This document shows, one piece after another, positions 48,438 to 60,075 of a stretch of DNA of 64,000 bases. How positions within the stretch are numbered: the stretch's first letter is position 1; every line of letters begins with the position of its first letter. The stretch covers positions 1,213,533 to 1,277,532 of the forward strand of contig JASKMD010000027.1 in NCBI GenBank assembly GCA_030144725.1, in the 5' to 3' direction. Below the pieces are notes generated by a model. The model made no database searches. It was given only the letters and a program-made list of their open reading frames with translations, and had not been told where the DNA came from. Made by a program: the position numbers and the translations under genes. The stretch is from Haematococcus lacustris (lineage: Eukaryota; Chlorophyta; Chlorophyceae; Chlamydomonadales; Haematococcaceae).

Positions 48438-49242
48438 GTGGTGGTGGTGGTGGTGCAGATGTTCATCATCACCCAGTTCAATTCCCAGTCCCTCAACCGC
48501 TACCTCACCCGCACCTACAACTTAGCAGGTCAGCACCCCCCCCTGGCTGCTGCCCCTACCTCCCTGCATCAAACCTTCCCCCCCCTCGAGACCCTGCCCG
48601 CCCGCCCTCCCGCCCCATGACATCCGCCCCTCCCTCCCCTCCCTTGCTCGCCCACACCTTGCCCCCCATGCCCCCATCACCCCTCACCCCCCTTGCACCC
48701 CCATCACTCCCCCCCCGCTCCTCCTCCCGCCCGCCCGCCCGCCCGCCCGCCCGCCCGCTCTGCCGGTCAGCTCCCCCACTCCAGGTTGGCAGTGCTGCTG
48801 TCCTCCACCAGGGGGCGTGCCACTCGGGGGCGACGGCTTCATCGAGGTGCTCACCACCACACAGGTGACCTGGGCTGGGTGGTTGCGGTGGTTGCGGTGG
48901 TTGCAGCGTTTCGTTGGTCTTGGTAGTTGGAATGGAGCAAGATAGTAGCAATGCTGACATGTGGCTCAGCACCACCACCTCAGGGCCTCAGCCCTTATTC
49001 CCTAGTATGTGTTCAACCAGCACTCTGGATGGACTTGACTGTTTGCTGCTGCCTCAACTGTTTCAACTGTCCTCACTAAATCAACTGCATTAACCGGGGA
49101 TCGTCTGGACCGTCTCAACTGTCTTAACCGTTTCAGCTGTCATAACTGCTTGCATGCAGTACCCCAGTGGGTATAGGTGGAGCGAGGGCACGGCGGATGC
49201 GGTGAGGCAGTTCACCTGGATCTTGGAGGACATACGGCACAG
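46254..49242 (+). CDS. ADP-glucose pyrophosphorylase-like protein, 5' part (divergent; two apparent frameshifts; cut by gap)
   Basis: Nucleotidyltransferase of the AGPase family (glucose-1-P + ATP to ADP-glucose, starch synthesis). ATG 46254 begins a likely transit peptide (MLQHSPRFLATAPSRSQSLA). Exons: 46254-46430, 46565-46674, 47840-47953, 48459-48528, 48812-48864, 49160-49242. Protein motifs: VIAMILGGGASDYD, LFPLTAKRALPAVPVGGSY, then RLIDIPITSLI and HSGITK in shifted frames; MFIITQFNSQSLNRYLTRTY; GVPLGGDGFIEVLTTTQ; SEGTADAVRQFTWILEDIRH. The family norm at the nucleotide-binding loop is GGGxGTRLxPLT; here GTR is replaced by SDYDK. Exon 47840-47953 carries two extra C residues (within 47900-47902 and 47934-47936), net +2, which restore the frame if removed. 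These may be assembly indels or real lesions. The C-terminal two-thirds would lie in or beyond the N gap. Confidence 0.8.
47423..47482. repeat. Interstitial CCCTAA (TTAGGG-type) telomere-like tract in AGPase intron
   Basis: About eight CCCTAA units, slightly interrupted, within intron 46675-47839. Flanked by CACCTACCTGG repeats. Confidence 0.9.
48166..48433. repeat. Two CTG-rich repeat blocks in AGPase intron
   Basis: Block 1 (48166-48260) is (CCCCTGCTGCTGCTGCTG)n; block 2 (48346-48433) is about 29 pure CTG units ending about 25 bases before the acceptor at 48458. Confidence 0.95.
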
Positions 49243-49683
49243 GTTAGCACAAGCACCCATTCGGACACCCCCTCCACCCCGCGTCCCCCCCGCCCCTACC
49301 TCAACCCTTTTAAGAGTATAACTACACCCCCCCTCACTCACTCCTACACCCCCCCTCACTCACTCCTACACACCCCAGCTACTGCCCCTACGCAGGAACT
49401 GGTCACCACCCCCTCAGGCCCTTACCCCAGAACCGGTTCCTGACCCGCCCCCCCACTCCCCCAACCCAGCTTATGCCCGTCACCACAGCCCCATATCCCC
49501 TGTTCCCCTCGCCCTGCTGCCCCCCACCACCACCCAGCCCCCCTTACCAGCCTCCTCCACTCCCCCACCATCCCACCCTGCTGCCCCGGCCCCTCCTGCC
49601 TGGGCCTGGCCCTGATGCCGCTAGCCCTAGGCCTCGGCTGCCTCCTGCCACATGGCCTCATCGCCTGGGGAAGAAATGGTCAG

Positions 49684-50183
49684 NNNNNNNNNNNNNNNNN
49701 NNNNNNNNNNNNNNNNNNNNNNNNNNNNNNNNNNNNNNNNNNNNNNNNNNNNNNNNNNNNNNNNNNNNNNNNNNNNNNNNNNNNNNNNNNNNNNNNNNNN
49801 NNNNNNNNNNNNNNNNNNNNNNNNNNNNNNNNNNNNNNNNNNNNNNNNNNNNNNNNNNNNNNNNNNNNNNNNNNNNNNNNNNNNNNNNNNNNNNNNNNNN
49901 NNNNNNNNNNNNNNNNNNNNNNNNNNNNNNNNNNNNNNNNNNNNNNNNNNNNNNNNNNNNNNNNNNNNNNNNNNNNNNNNNNNNNNNNNNNNNNNNNNNN
50001 NNNNNNNNNNNNNNNNNNNNNNNNNNNNNNNNNNNNNNNNNNNNNNNNNNNNNNNNNNNNNNNNNNNNNNNNNNNNNNNNNNNNNNNNNNNNNNNNNNNN
50101 NNNNNNNNNNNNNNNNNNNNNNNNNNNNNNNNNNNNNNNNNNNNNNNNNNNNNNNNNNNNNNNNNNNNNNNNNNNNNNNNNNN
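49684..50183. other. Assembly gap, exactly 500 N
   Basis: A run of 500 N. To its left is the first third of an AGPase-like gene and to its right the second half of an aspartate aminotransferase gene, both on the plus strand. The true distance is unknown and probably much larger than 500 bases, or the join is wrong. Confidence 0.98.
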
Positions 50184-53100
50184 CATCTCCCCTTCTTTGA
50201 CGTAGCCTACCAGGTCAGCTCCTGACCCTAGCCCCTCCCTCCACTCCCTTCACTGCGTGCCTGGCTACCTGTATCACCTGCCTGCCCCTCAGCCCACCCA
50301 CTTCCCTCACCTGCCTGCCCCTCAGCCCACCCACTTCCCTCACCTGCCTGCCCCCCAGCCCACCCACTTGCCCACCTGCAGCTGACACCGCCTGCACTGC
50401 CCCTCAGCCCCCATTCATTGCCCGCCTGCAGCTAGCTGGGCCTCATGCTGCTGCAGGGCTTTGCAACCGGGGACTTGGACCAGGACGCGTTCGCCCCCCG
50501 CCTCTTCGTGGACCAAGGCCTGGAGGTGGTGGTCAGCCAGAGCTACTCCAAGAACCTGGGGCTGGTGAGCCCCCGCCCCCCGCCCCCCGCCCCCCCGCCC
50601 CCCGCCCCCCGCCCCCCCGCCCCCCGCCCCCCGCCCCCCGCCCCCCGCCCCCCGCCCCCCGCCCCCCCGCCCCCCGCCCCCCGCCCCCCGCCCCTGCCCC
50701 CCGCCCCCCGCCTTGCTGACGACTTGCTGATGACTTGCTGACGACTTGCTGACGACTTGCTGATGACTTGCTGATGACTTGCTGACGACTTGCTGACGAC
50801 TTGCTGATGACTTGCTGACGACTTGCTGCTGCTGCTGCTGCTGACCACTGACCCGCCCCCTGCTGCCGCCTGTCTTGGTTGCAGTACGGGGAGCGTGTGG
50901 GCGCCACCAACGTGGTGTGCAGCTCACCTGAGGCTGCCAAGAGGGTGCTGAGCCAGCTCAAGCGCATCGCCCGCCCCATGTGGAGCAACCCTCCCCTCCA
51001 TGGCGCTCGCATTGCAGCTGAGGTCAGGCCTGGCTGATGACTCACTGTCATCCTGCTCCTGCATCAGCACCTGCCTCACCTCCCTTCACTGCCTCACCTC
51101 CCGCTGCTGCTGCTCCTGCTGCCGCTGCTGTCGGAGAGTCGTTGCTGACCTGGTGTAATCTTTGAGCTGCTGCTGCCCCTGCACCTCCAGCTGCTGCCTC
51201 ACCCCCCGCATTATAACTAAGCGCTTTCACTAAGTATTGTTGGTAGGCATGTTCACCCGACATTGTTGCTAGGTCCTCCTGCACTGCAATCAATCAGTGG
51301 CTGAGCACGTCAGTTTCATCACTGCCACCACTCTCAACACAGGGCAGTTGCCAGTCAGTGCCGCAGCCCTCCAGCAAGAGCGCTGGTGGTGGTGGTGGTG
51401 GTGGTGTGTAGTGTGGTGGTGCTCATTCTCACCCTCACCCTCACCCTCCTCACCCTCCTCACCCTGATCACCTTCGGCTGCTGGTGGTGGTGGTGGTGGT
51501 GGTGATGGCCCCTGCAGGTGGTGAATGACAGCAGCCTGTTTGAGGAGTGGAAGGGGGAGATGGCGGGCATGGCTGGCCGCATCGCCCGCGTCAGGGGAGA
51601 GCTGCAGAGGTGGGTGGGAGCATGGGGCATGGGCTGCGCCATGGGGTGTGTGGGGAGCCTGGAAAGGGTGGAGGGAATGCAGGGGGGGATGCAGGGTGGG
51701 GCAGGGTGCGGGGCAAGGGAGGGCATCAGGGAGGGTGGGGGGAGTGCGGGGCTGGGGTGGGGTGTGGTGTTAGGGGCTTGGGGGTGGCGAGAAGGGGAGG
51801 GATGAGACAAGGTGGAGAATGGGCTGCAGAGGTGCGGGAGGAAGGGGGTGGGATAGGGGTGTGGTGGGGGAGGCCTGGCCAGCGTTGGGGGAGGGCAGGT
51901 GGGTGGAGGGCAGGTGGGTGGTGGGCAGGTGGGTGGAGGGCAGGTGGGTGGAGGGGAGAGAGGGGAGGAACCAGGGAGGGGAGGGGCACAGGCCAGCAGG
52001 GCAACTCCACTGTCACCAGGGGCACTGAGGGGAGGGGCACAGGCCAGCAGGGAGGGACACGTCCCCAGTGCCAGCTCTGCCTGCAGCCTTGCATGCAGAC
52101 CCCTTGAGGCTAGGCTAGTCATGCTGGCTGGCTAGGACATGGGGGTGTGTGGAGGACTCTCTCATGCATCGTACATGTACAATTACTGTTGATTATATAT
52201 GTATTTGAAAGCTTCGCAGCCTTGCATGCAGACCCTGTCAGGCCAGGGGCCCCACTCAACATGTCAGAGGGTTGCACCAGTACACACCAGCTCAGTTTCT
52301 TTTTGGCCGAGTTTGAGAATTTATAGCGCAAAGTGACATGGCCCATGGCCCAATTTCACGGCTCAGGAACCAAATCCGGCGAAACTTTCGCAAAAATGCA
52401 GGTTAATGGTCGCTTTTCATAGCGCGATGCGTGACAGCGCATTTCGCAAAGCAACCATTTAAATAGCGCAAGGCGACCTCCAAAACATGGCATTTCACAG
52501 CGAACGCTATATATAGCGCGAAAGTAAACACTGGCACACACTCCGTCTCACTCTTGCCTTGTTGCAGTGCGTTGGAGAGCAAGTGGGGCGACAAGGACTG
52601 GGGATTCATCACCCGCCAGATCGGCATGGTGCGCTGCCTTCCAGTCTGAAGTGGGAGCATGGGGGGCGGACGGGTTTGTGGGGTCACTTACTGACCAACT
52701 CCCACCCCACCCCACCCCAGGCCTGGGAGCATGGAGGGAGGATAGGAGGCTGGGGGCCAACTTACACCCACCACCCCACCCCACCCCACCCCCACCCCAC
52801 CCCCACCCCACCCCACCCCACCCCACCCCACCCCACCCCACCCCACCCCACCCCACCCCACCCCACCCCACCCCACCCCACCCCACCCCACCCCACCCCA
52901 CCCCACCCCACCCCACCCCACCCCACCCCACCCCACCCCACCCCCACCACCACCCCACCCCACCCCACCCCACCCCACCCCACCCCCACACCCACCCCAC
53001 CCCACCCCACCCCCACCCCACCCCACCCCACCCCACCCCACCCCACCCCACCCCCACCACCACCCCACACCCACCCCACCCCACCCCACCCCACCCCACC

Positions 53101-54773
53101 CCACCCCACCCCACCCCACCCCACCCACCCCACCCCACCCCACCCCACCCCACCCCACCCCACCCCACCCCACCCCACCCCACCCCACCCCACCCCACCC
53201 CACCCCACCCCACCCCACCCACCCCACCCCACCCCACCCCACCCCACCCCACCCCACCCCACCCCACCCCACCCCCACCCCACCCCACCCCACCCCACCC
53301 CACCCCACCCCACCCCACCCCACCCCACCCCACCCCACCCCACCCCACCCCACCCCACCCCACCCCACCCCACCCCACCCCACCCCACCCCACCCCACCC
53401 CACCCCACCCCACCCCACCCCACCCCCACCCCACCCCACCCCCACCCCACCCCACCCCCACCCCACCCCACCCCACCCCACCCCACCCCACCCCACCCCA
53501 CCCCACCCCACCCCACCCCACCCCACCCCACCCCACCCACCCCACCCCCACCCCACCCCACCCCACCCCACCCCACCCCACCCCACCCCACCCCCACCCC
53601 ACCCCACCCCACCCCACCCCACCCCACCCCACCCCACCCCACCCCACCCCACCCCACCCCACCCCACCCCACCCCACCCCACCCCACCCCACCCCACCCC
53701 ACCCACCACACCCACCCCACCCCACCCCCCCCACCCCACCCCCTCCCCACCCCACCCCACCCCCACCCCACCCCACCCCACCCCACCCCACCCCACCCCA
53801 CCCCACCCCACCCCACCCCCACCCCACCCCACCCCACCCCACCCCCACCCCACCCCACCCCACCCCACCCCACCCCACCCCACCCCACCCCCCCCCACCC
53901 CACCCCACCCCACCCACACCCCACCCCACCCCACCCCACCCCCACCCCACCCCACCCAACGCCCACCCCACCCCACCCCACCCCACCCCACCCCACCCCA
54001 CCCCAGGACCCAACGCCATTTAATAACCGTCTGCCATGTCTTCATCTACCCGCCCGCCCTCCCACCCTCCCCGCTCGACCGCCCACCCACCCACTTTCTC
54101 GCCTACCCACTTACTTCTTTACATGGAGCATCGTTCACTGCCCTGCCTGCCTGTCCCCATTGGCCTGGCCGCAGTTCTCCTTCACGGGTCTGTCCCCCGC
54201 CCAGTGCGAGCACATGACCGCCAAGCACTGCATCTTCATGACCAAGGACGGCCGCATCTCACTGGCTGGCCTCAACTCAGCGAAGGTGCGAGGGGGAGGG
54301 CTGAGGCGGGTGGGGAGGGGAAGGGGGGAGGGGGAGGAGGGAAGGGCCAAGTCGGCCGGGAGGGGAGGGGCTGAGGGGGGTAAGGGAGAGGGCCAGGGGT
54401 CCTGGTGGGCAGGGCTAACAGGGGTAGGGGCAGTGCAAGGGTTGGGGTTAGGGTTAGGCCATGGCGACAGGGGAGAGGCAGTGGGCTAGTGGCAGTGGGG
54501 GCGACTCAAGCAGGGGCTGCAGGGAAGAGGGCCTCCCAGGGGCAAGGGCGGGGTTAGAGTCAGGGGTCAGGGCTACCATGGGCAGGGGGTAGGGGCAGGG
54601 GCTGAAGTAGGCAGGGGCTACAGAGGACAGGGGCAGGGGCTTCGGGGCGTGGGCCTCGAGGGCAGGGGCCTCAGGGGCAGGTGCTTCAATGGTAAGCGTT
54701 GTGTATTGCGTGGAGTCCTGCGCAGGTGGACTACCTGGCCAACGCCATTGTGGACAGCTTTAAGAGCGCATGA
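50184..54773 (+). CDS. Aspartate aminotransferase, C-terminal half
   Basis: PLP enzyme interconverting aspartate/2-oxoglutarate and oxaloacetate/glutamate. Exons in consistent phase: 50184-50213, 50457-50564, 50885-51022, 51518-51609, 52568-52628, 54175-54285, 54726-54773 (stop); 195 residues. Motifs: [40 protein letters not shown], where the SYSKN Lys forms the PLP Schiff base; [87 protein letters not shown]. About 200-240 N-terminal residues are missing because the gene enters from the N gap. The 52629-54174 intron is mostly satellite. What remains looks functional. Confidence 0.95.
50571..50840. repeat. (CCCCCCG)n followed by (TTGCTGACGAC)n in AAT intron
   Basis: Immediately after the donor at 50565 comes a C-rich heptamer-like array (to about 50712). 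An 11-bp array of TTGCTGACGAC / TTGCTGATGAC units (50713-50824) and a CTG run follow. Confidence 0.9.
52694..54004. repeat. (CCCCA)n pentamer satellite, about 1.3 kb, in AAT intron
   Basis: About 260 units with occasional ACCC, CCCCCA or CCACCA variants between the exons ending at 52628 and starting at 54175. It gives open frames in all six frames (PPHPT / GVGWG), none believable. The minus strand is G4-T, a strong G-quadruplex sequence. Confidence 0.97.
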
Positions 54774-55584
54774 TCAGGTCTCCTGATGCACAGCGGGATC
54801 AAGTTGTTGCCGTTATTGTTGTCACACCAATGTCATGTTGGCAGAATGGTATTGAGCAGATCCGTGACGCCACCGTTGGCGCGGACCGTTGAAGCATTTT
54901 GCAATGGAATGGTATGAAGTATGCAAAAGGCTTTTGCTGCAGCTGTTGGTTTCACCACTGAGAGCGTAGTGGTTGGACCCTGTATACTAGACATAGCCGA
55001 CGACATGGCGCAGGCCGACGATATAGCAGGCGATATGGCGCAGTATGACGCACGCTGCATCTAGATACGCATTCCCGGACATCGGCTAGGTTAGTGGGCG
55101 TCTAGGCCGTGCAGCGGTGTCGGCGCGGTACGAAACGGCGGTCGGAACAACCGGCCAGATAACCTGACTGTCTCGTTCTCATTCCCTTGCATTCCTTTCC
55201 CTTCTGTGATGTCTCGTAACCTTGATACTGATGCACATGGCACCACCTCACCCAGTTGCACCAGTTGCACCAGATAGCGCAGCCATTTGACCTTGGAGCA
55301 ACGAACAGTTTGGACGTGTGACCTTGGATTCACCTTTCGGCGTTCATCCCTCCCAGCAGGTTGCCCTTGCTGCTAATACATCCCTGCTACCGCTACCGAC
55401 AATTGCAACCAGCCCGCGACGGTGTGCAAGAAGAAACAAATAATACAACATAACCGCTGTGTTTGAGCATTCTGCCCAAGGAAGGATAAAGCCAGCATAC
55501 TAGTGACTCGTTCGGCATCACCGTAACCTCAACTACACTTGTTGGCTTGGACCTTGGAGCACGGGAGCCTGATTTGTGTAAACT
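54774..55584. other. Intergenic region between AAT and the pherophorin-esterase gene
   Basis: No conserved protein or RNA gene recognised. Probably the AAT 3' UTR and the promoter of the following gene; no clear core promoter motif was found. Confidence 0.5.
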
Positions 55585-58500
55585 ATGCGTGTGTGGAGGC
55601 GATGCTACGCTGCGTTGACCAGCTTGTTGCTGGCAGCAAAACTGGTCACAACAGCAACACCAACCCCCTCTGCCTGCGACCGCAAGCCCATCAGCACTCC
55701 CCTGCGCGTGAAGCTACTCAGTAATGCTGGAACCGTGTGCTTCCAGCCGACCAGCACATCAGCTTGCACGCCTGGCACCAGATGTTGTTCTCGTGCGGGC
55801 CCCGTCGTCAACATCACTTCAATATCTATCCCCGTCCGTGAGTGCGCTGCCCTATATGCTTGGCGTCTCATCTGCAGGGTTTCCCTGACCGTGGGCAGTG
55901 TGTATACATGTGAACAGGAAAGGCCTGCGTATCCACTCTTACTGGTGTCACAGTGCTGGGCAGACCAGCACTGTTCTCCCTAGCTGCCAATGGAACACTG
56001 CTCACCGTCAGCAGATTGGGTGACTTCCACCCACGTCTGGTGGAGTCAAGCCAGCCAGGTGAGCAGCAGGCCACTGCCTAGTGGTTGTAGTATGCGTCAC
56101 AACACGCTGACCCATATTGGATGTGGTGCCCCTCAGCAGGTGTCTGCCTCACATTCTCCCGAGGCAGTGCGGCCTGCCCCACCGCCTTCAGCTTGCTGAG
56201 ACGCACCTCAGCCACAGCATCAAACTCAGCTACCAATGTCATGGTCCAAACTGCATCGCCACAATGCTGCCCATCATTCCGTTTGGCGCTCCCAACTGTC
56301 AGGTATGTGCACAGCAACAGCGGCAACGCACTTGTTGAAGTGCTGTCTAATGACAGTGACAATGACCCTGCTATTGTGCTCAGACATGCCATGCCACCGT
56401 TGCCCAATGCATCTGTTGAATAGAGCATTATTATTGCCACCCTTGCACAACCTGCCAAACAGTGGCGGCTGCAGCAGTATTGCTGCACTGAACGCATGCA
56501 CTGAACGCTGCACTTCACATGTGCTGGTGCACCTTACTCAAAGCATGTTTCGAGCAACGAACGCATGCACCAAAGCACTCGAAGCATGTGCCAGTCCAGT
56601 CATGCCCAGTGCTGTGGATCCTTGCACCTGACACCCACTGACTGCTTTGCACCTGCTCCTGCTCCTTGCACTTGCTCCTTGCACTTGCTACCTTGCTCCT
56701 TGCACTTGCTCCTTGCACCTGACACCCACTGACTGCTGCGCAGCCTCACAGCGTGCAAAAACTGCATGATTGCTCCCACTCCGCCAGGCTCTCTTCTGCC
56801 CATGCTCACAGGCAATCGCCGCCCCCACCACCACCCCCATCGCCATCCCCACCTCAGGTCCCTCTGCCTCCACCCAGCCCCTCCCCTGCACCTCCCCCCA
56901 CCAGCCCCTCCCCATCACCACCACCCCCTGATCCAACCCCTCCTCCTCCCTATCCACCATCACCAGACCCTCCGACTCCTCCCTCCCCTACCCTCCCCAC
57001 CCCCCCTTCCCCACCACCACACCCACCAAACCCCTCGCCCCCCCTAACCCCCCCCAGCCTGCCCCCGCCATCCCCTTCACCACCCACACCACCACCTCCC
57101 ACTCCTCCCCCGCCCTCCCCCCTCCCCCCCACCCCCCCAACGCCCCCCACCCCTCCCGCCCCTCCCCCTCCCCCGCCTACACTGGACGTGTGGATAGTGG
57201 CGGGGGGCTCAAACGCAGTCGGGGAGAATGGGCCGTGGGATGGGGAGAGCTCCGACCCCCCCCTGAACCAGGAGGAGCCTGCAGCCATCCGCATGTGGAG
57301 CATCGTGAACCAGGTGTGCTTGCAAGCTGTCGCCCTCGTCATCATCGTCACCACCACCTCTGGTGGCTTACCCATCTTAAACAACGTATTTGCCATCACC
57401 GGCATCGTCTCCATCCCCTACTCACCACCATCATCACCCCTTACCACGGTCATGTGCCTGACATTGCTGTGATCGCCACCATGACACCGCAACGTCAGCA
57501 GCGTGTCAGCCACCATCATCACCCCCTCACCACCGCTGAGTGTCAGCCTGGCTGCTGCAGCTCAAGGCAGCTCGCCAGCAGTAGGGTGTGCTCTGGCTGC
57601 TGCCCCTCATCCTGCCTGCCGCAGTCCTGGGCTGCAGCCGTGCGCAACGTGCACGATGTCAGCAACAAGGGGGCGGCCCCCAGCAGCACCACGGGCCCAG
57701 AGATGTGAGTCCTGCTTGCAGGCTGGGTGTGGGAGGCTCGGGGGCATTGTTACTATGTTTGTTACTTGTTACTAATATTGTTACTATTATTGTTACTATG
57801 ATATTTGCTAATCGTACTCTCCCTTTTGATGTGCGTCCGTTTTGGGCCTCAACGAGTGAATAGTGTGATTTCATTGATGTTAATACTATTACAATTATAC
57901 AACAACACTTGTAAGGCTATCAGTGTTACATGACATTTCGCCTGTCTGTGTTGCTGCAACACACAGTCCCACAAACTCTGTATGTAATGGTTCAGGGTGG
58001 CAACAGATGGCCCTGTAATGTTAGGCACGCCAGCTCACACGCTCTAACCCCCCTCCTCCTTTCCCCTGCTGCCCACACACTCTCACACCCTCCCACACCT
58101 CCAAGTGTTAGAAGAAGTCCAGGCAGAGCCAGCTAGTGACAAGGGAGGAGCTTCTGCCTGGCGGGGGCGTGACCTGCTCCCACCACCTAGTCATAAGAGC
58201 CTGTGTCCCACCACCTAGTCATAAGACCACCTGTGCTGTGCGTGTTGGCTTAAACATGCAGACCCTTTGCCCGGGCCCTCATTGCCGCTGGTACCAGCCA
58301 GCTGGTCGGCTTCATCCAGGTGTCAGTAGGCGGCACCAACCTGTTCAACAACTGGATGCCGGAGAACAACGAGTACTTCCAGGCCATGATCAACCAGACG
58401 CGGCTGGCCATGGCAGCGGCGGGAGCCAACGCCCGGCTGCAGGGGATGATCATGATGCTGGTGGGTGGGTGTGAGGAGTAGGGGGCTGGGTGGTAGGTGT

Positions 58501-60075
58501 TTGGTGGGAGGGCTGGGGGCTGGGTCGCCAAGTTTGCTTTGCCCATGCCATGGTGGGTAATGGCAGTTAGCAGTTGAAGCTACGGCCCTGGGGCCTACAG
58601 TACCTGGCCAGCACCTGCACTTACAAGTGATTAAATGAGGAGAACGGAGATCTATGGATGGGTTGAGTGTGAAACCTTGGGACATATCAGGCTGTTGGGA
58701 GGGCGGATGAGTTGAGTGAGGGAGGATGAGTGGAGTGAGGCACCAGGGACCTTGGAAATCGTCAGGCTGCACATCCCAACCTGCCCCGGGCGTTCTGGGG
58801 GGAGCGCTGGAGGGCAGCAAGCACTGCAGCAAGCACTGCAGCAAGCACTGCAGCAAGCACTGCGCGCCGCAGCAAGCACTGCAGCAAGCACTGCAGCAAG
58901 CACTGCAGCAAGCACTGCAGCAAGCACTGCAGCAAGCACTGCAGCAAGCACTGCAGCAAGCACTGCAGCAAGCACTGCAGCAAGCACTGCAGCAAGCACT
59001 GCAGCAAGCACTGCAGCAAGCACTGCAGCAAGCACTGCAGCAAGCACTGCAGCAAGCACTGCAGCAAGCACTGCAGCAAGCAATGCAGCAAGGCTGGTCT
59101 GTGTACAGGGTGGTGAGGGCCAGTGATGGTGGCAGTCGTGATCATGACCCTGGTGGTTCTGGCGGTGGCAGTGGCCATCACAGTGGAGTGGCCATCACAT
59201 CATGGGACCCACTCTATTTGCCTCACTTCGTCTCTTTGGTCTGTTTGGTTGCAGGGTGAGGGCGACGCCATGACCATCTACAACAGCATCAGCGCTTGGA
59301 ACCCACAGGGCATCCCCTGGGCTTACCAGTACAACCCACTGATGACCCGGCTGATCGCCACCGCACGCGCGCAGCTGGTGCAGTGGCACCCGCTGCTGCC
59401 TGTGGCCATCTCCCTGCAGGCGGTCACGGACAGGGACAGGGTGTTCCCCTTGATCTCCGTCATCAGGGACCAGACGCAGGCCATGCTGATGCCCAACCTG
59501 GTTATGGCGGATATGGAGGTGAGGCAGGTTATCTTCACAGGTTGTGCCCAAAGATCCCTTTCTCGTGAGCAGGCTAGGCGAGCAAGGTCTGCCACCCTGT
59601 GTGACTGTCCTGGTCACCTGCCCTGATCACCTGCCCTGGATCACCTGCCATGGGTCACCTGCCCTGACTCAGATGCCCTGACTCAGCTGCCCTGACTCCG
59701 CTGCCCTGACTCAGATGCCCTGACTCAGATGCCCTTGTGGGCTGTGCATGTCCCTGACAGGGCTGCCCCTTGTACTCAGTGGACTTCAGCGGCTTTGACG
59801 GCTACCTGGGCATCTATGGCTGGGTGGGCTGGCAGTCCATCCACTTGTCACGCTCAGGCCAGACCTGCATGGGCCAGCGCTTCGCTGCCGCTTACACGGC
59901 AGGCAAGCCACACTTCGTCACCCCGCCAGGCTCCGGTGGGGTCTCCTCCCCTCCCCCCGCCCCAGGCGATGTGGCCAGCCTGCCCAGGCAGCCACCCCCA
60001 GCCACCCCAAGCTCTGTGGGGACTCTGTCAGACCCGCAGGCATGGCTGGCTGCCTTTGCACCCCGACCCAGATAG
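55585..60075 (+). CDS. Secreted pherophorin-domain / PPSP hinge / SASA carbohydrate esterase fusion protein
   Basis: Probable extracellular-matrix hydrolase. Eight exons in consistent phase: 55585-55837, 55918-56058, 56140-56302, 56812-57313, 57625-57704, 58262-58460, 59255-59518, 59761-60075; 1,917 nt, 638 residues. Start MRVWRRCYAALTSLLLAAKL is a signal peptide. Exons 1-3 show the cysteine spacing of a pherophorin domain: SACD, TVCFQPTSTSACTPGTRCCS, KACVSTLTGVTVLGRPALFS, GVCLTFSRGSAACPTAF and QCCP. Exon 4 opens with about 120 residues of PPPPSPSPP-type hydroxyproline-rich hinge and then starts the hydrolase: LDVWIVAGGSNAVGENGPWD, with the putative Ser nucleophile in GGSN. Later blocks are ARALIAAGTSQLVGFIQVSV, GGTN, GEGDAM (family norm QGExD; the Gln is not seen at this junction) and the catalytic-His region VGWQSIHLSRSGQTCMGQRF. 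SASA/DUF303 substrates are acetylated sugars; the actual substrate is unknown. Confidence 0.82.
58816..59091. repeat. 12-bp satellite (GCAGCAAGCACT)n in esterase-gene intron
   Basis: About 22 units, interrupted once near 58860 by a CGCGCC segment, within intron 58461-59254. Confidence 0.95.

Noticed and set aside
48075..48620. Cys-rich or poly-Leu protein from CTG repeats
   Set aside because: CTG repeats read in different frames within an AGPase intron; only 48459-48528 is genuine exon.
49473..50225. Open frame spanning the N gap
   Set aside because: Made of undetermined bases; the flanks belong to two different genes.
52548..54489. Long PPHPT / GVGWG proteins on both strands
   Set aside because: Frames arise from the CCCCA satellite lying between two good AAT exons.
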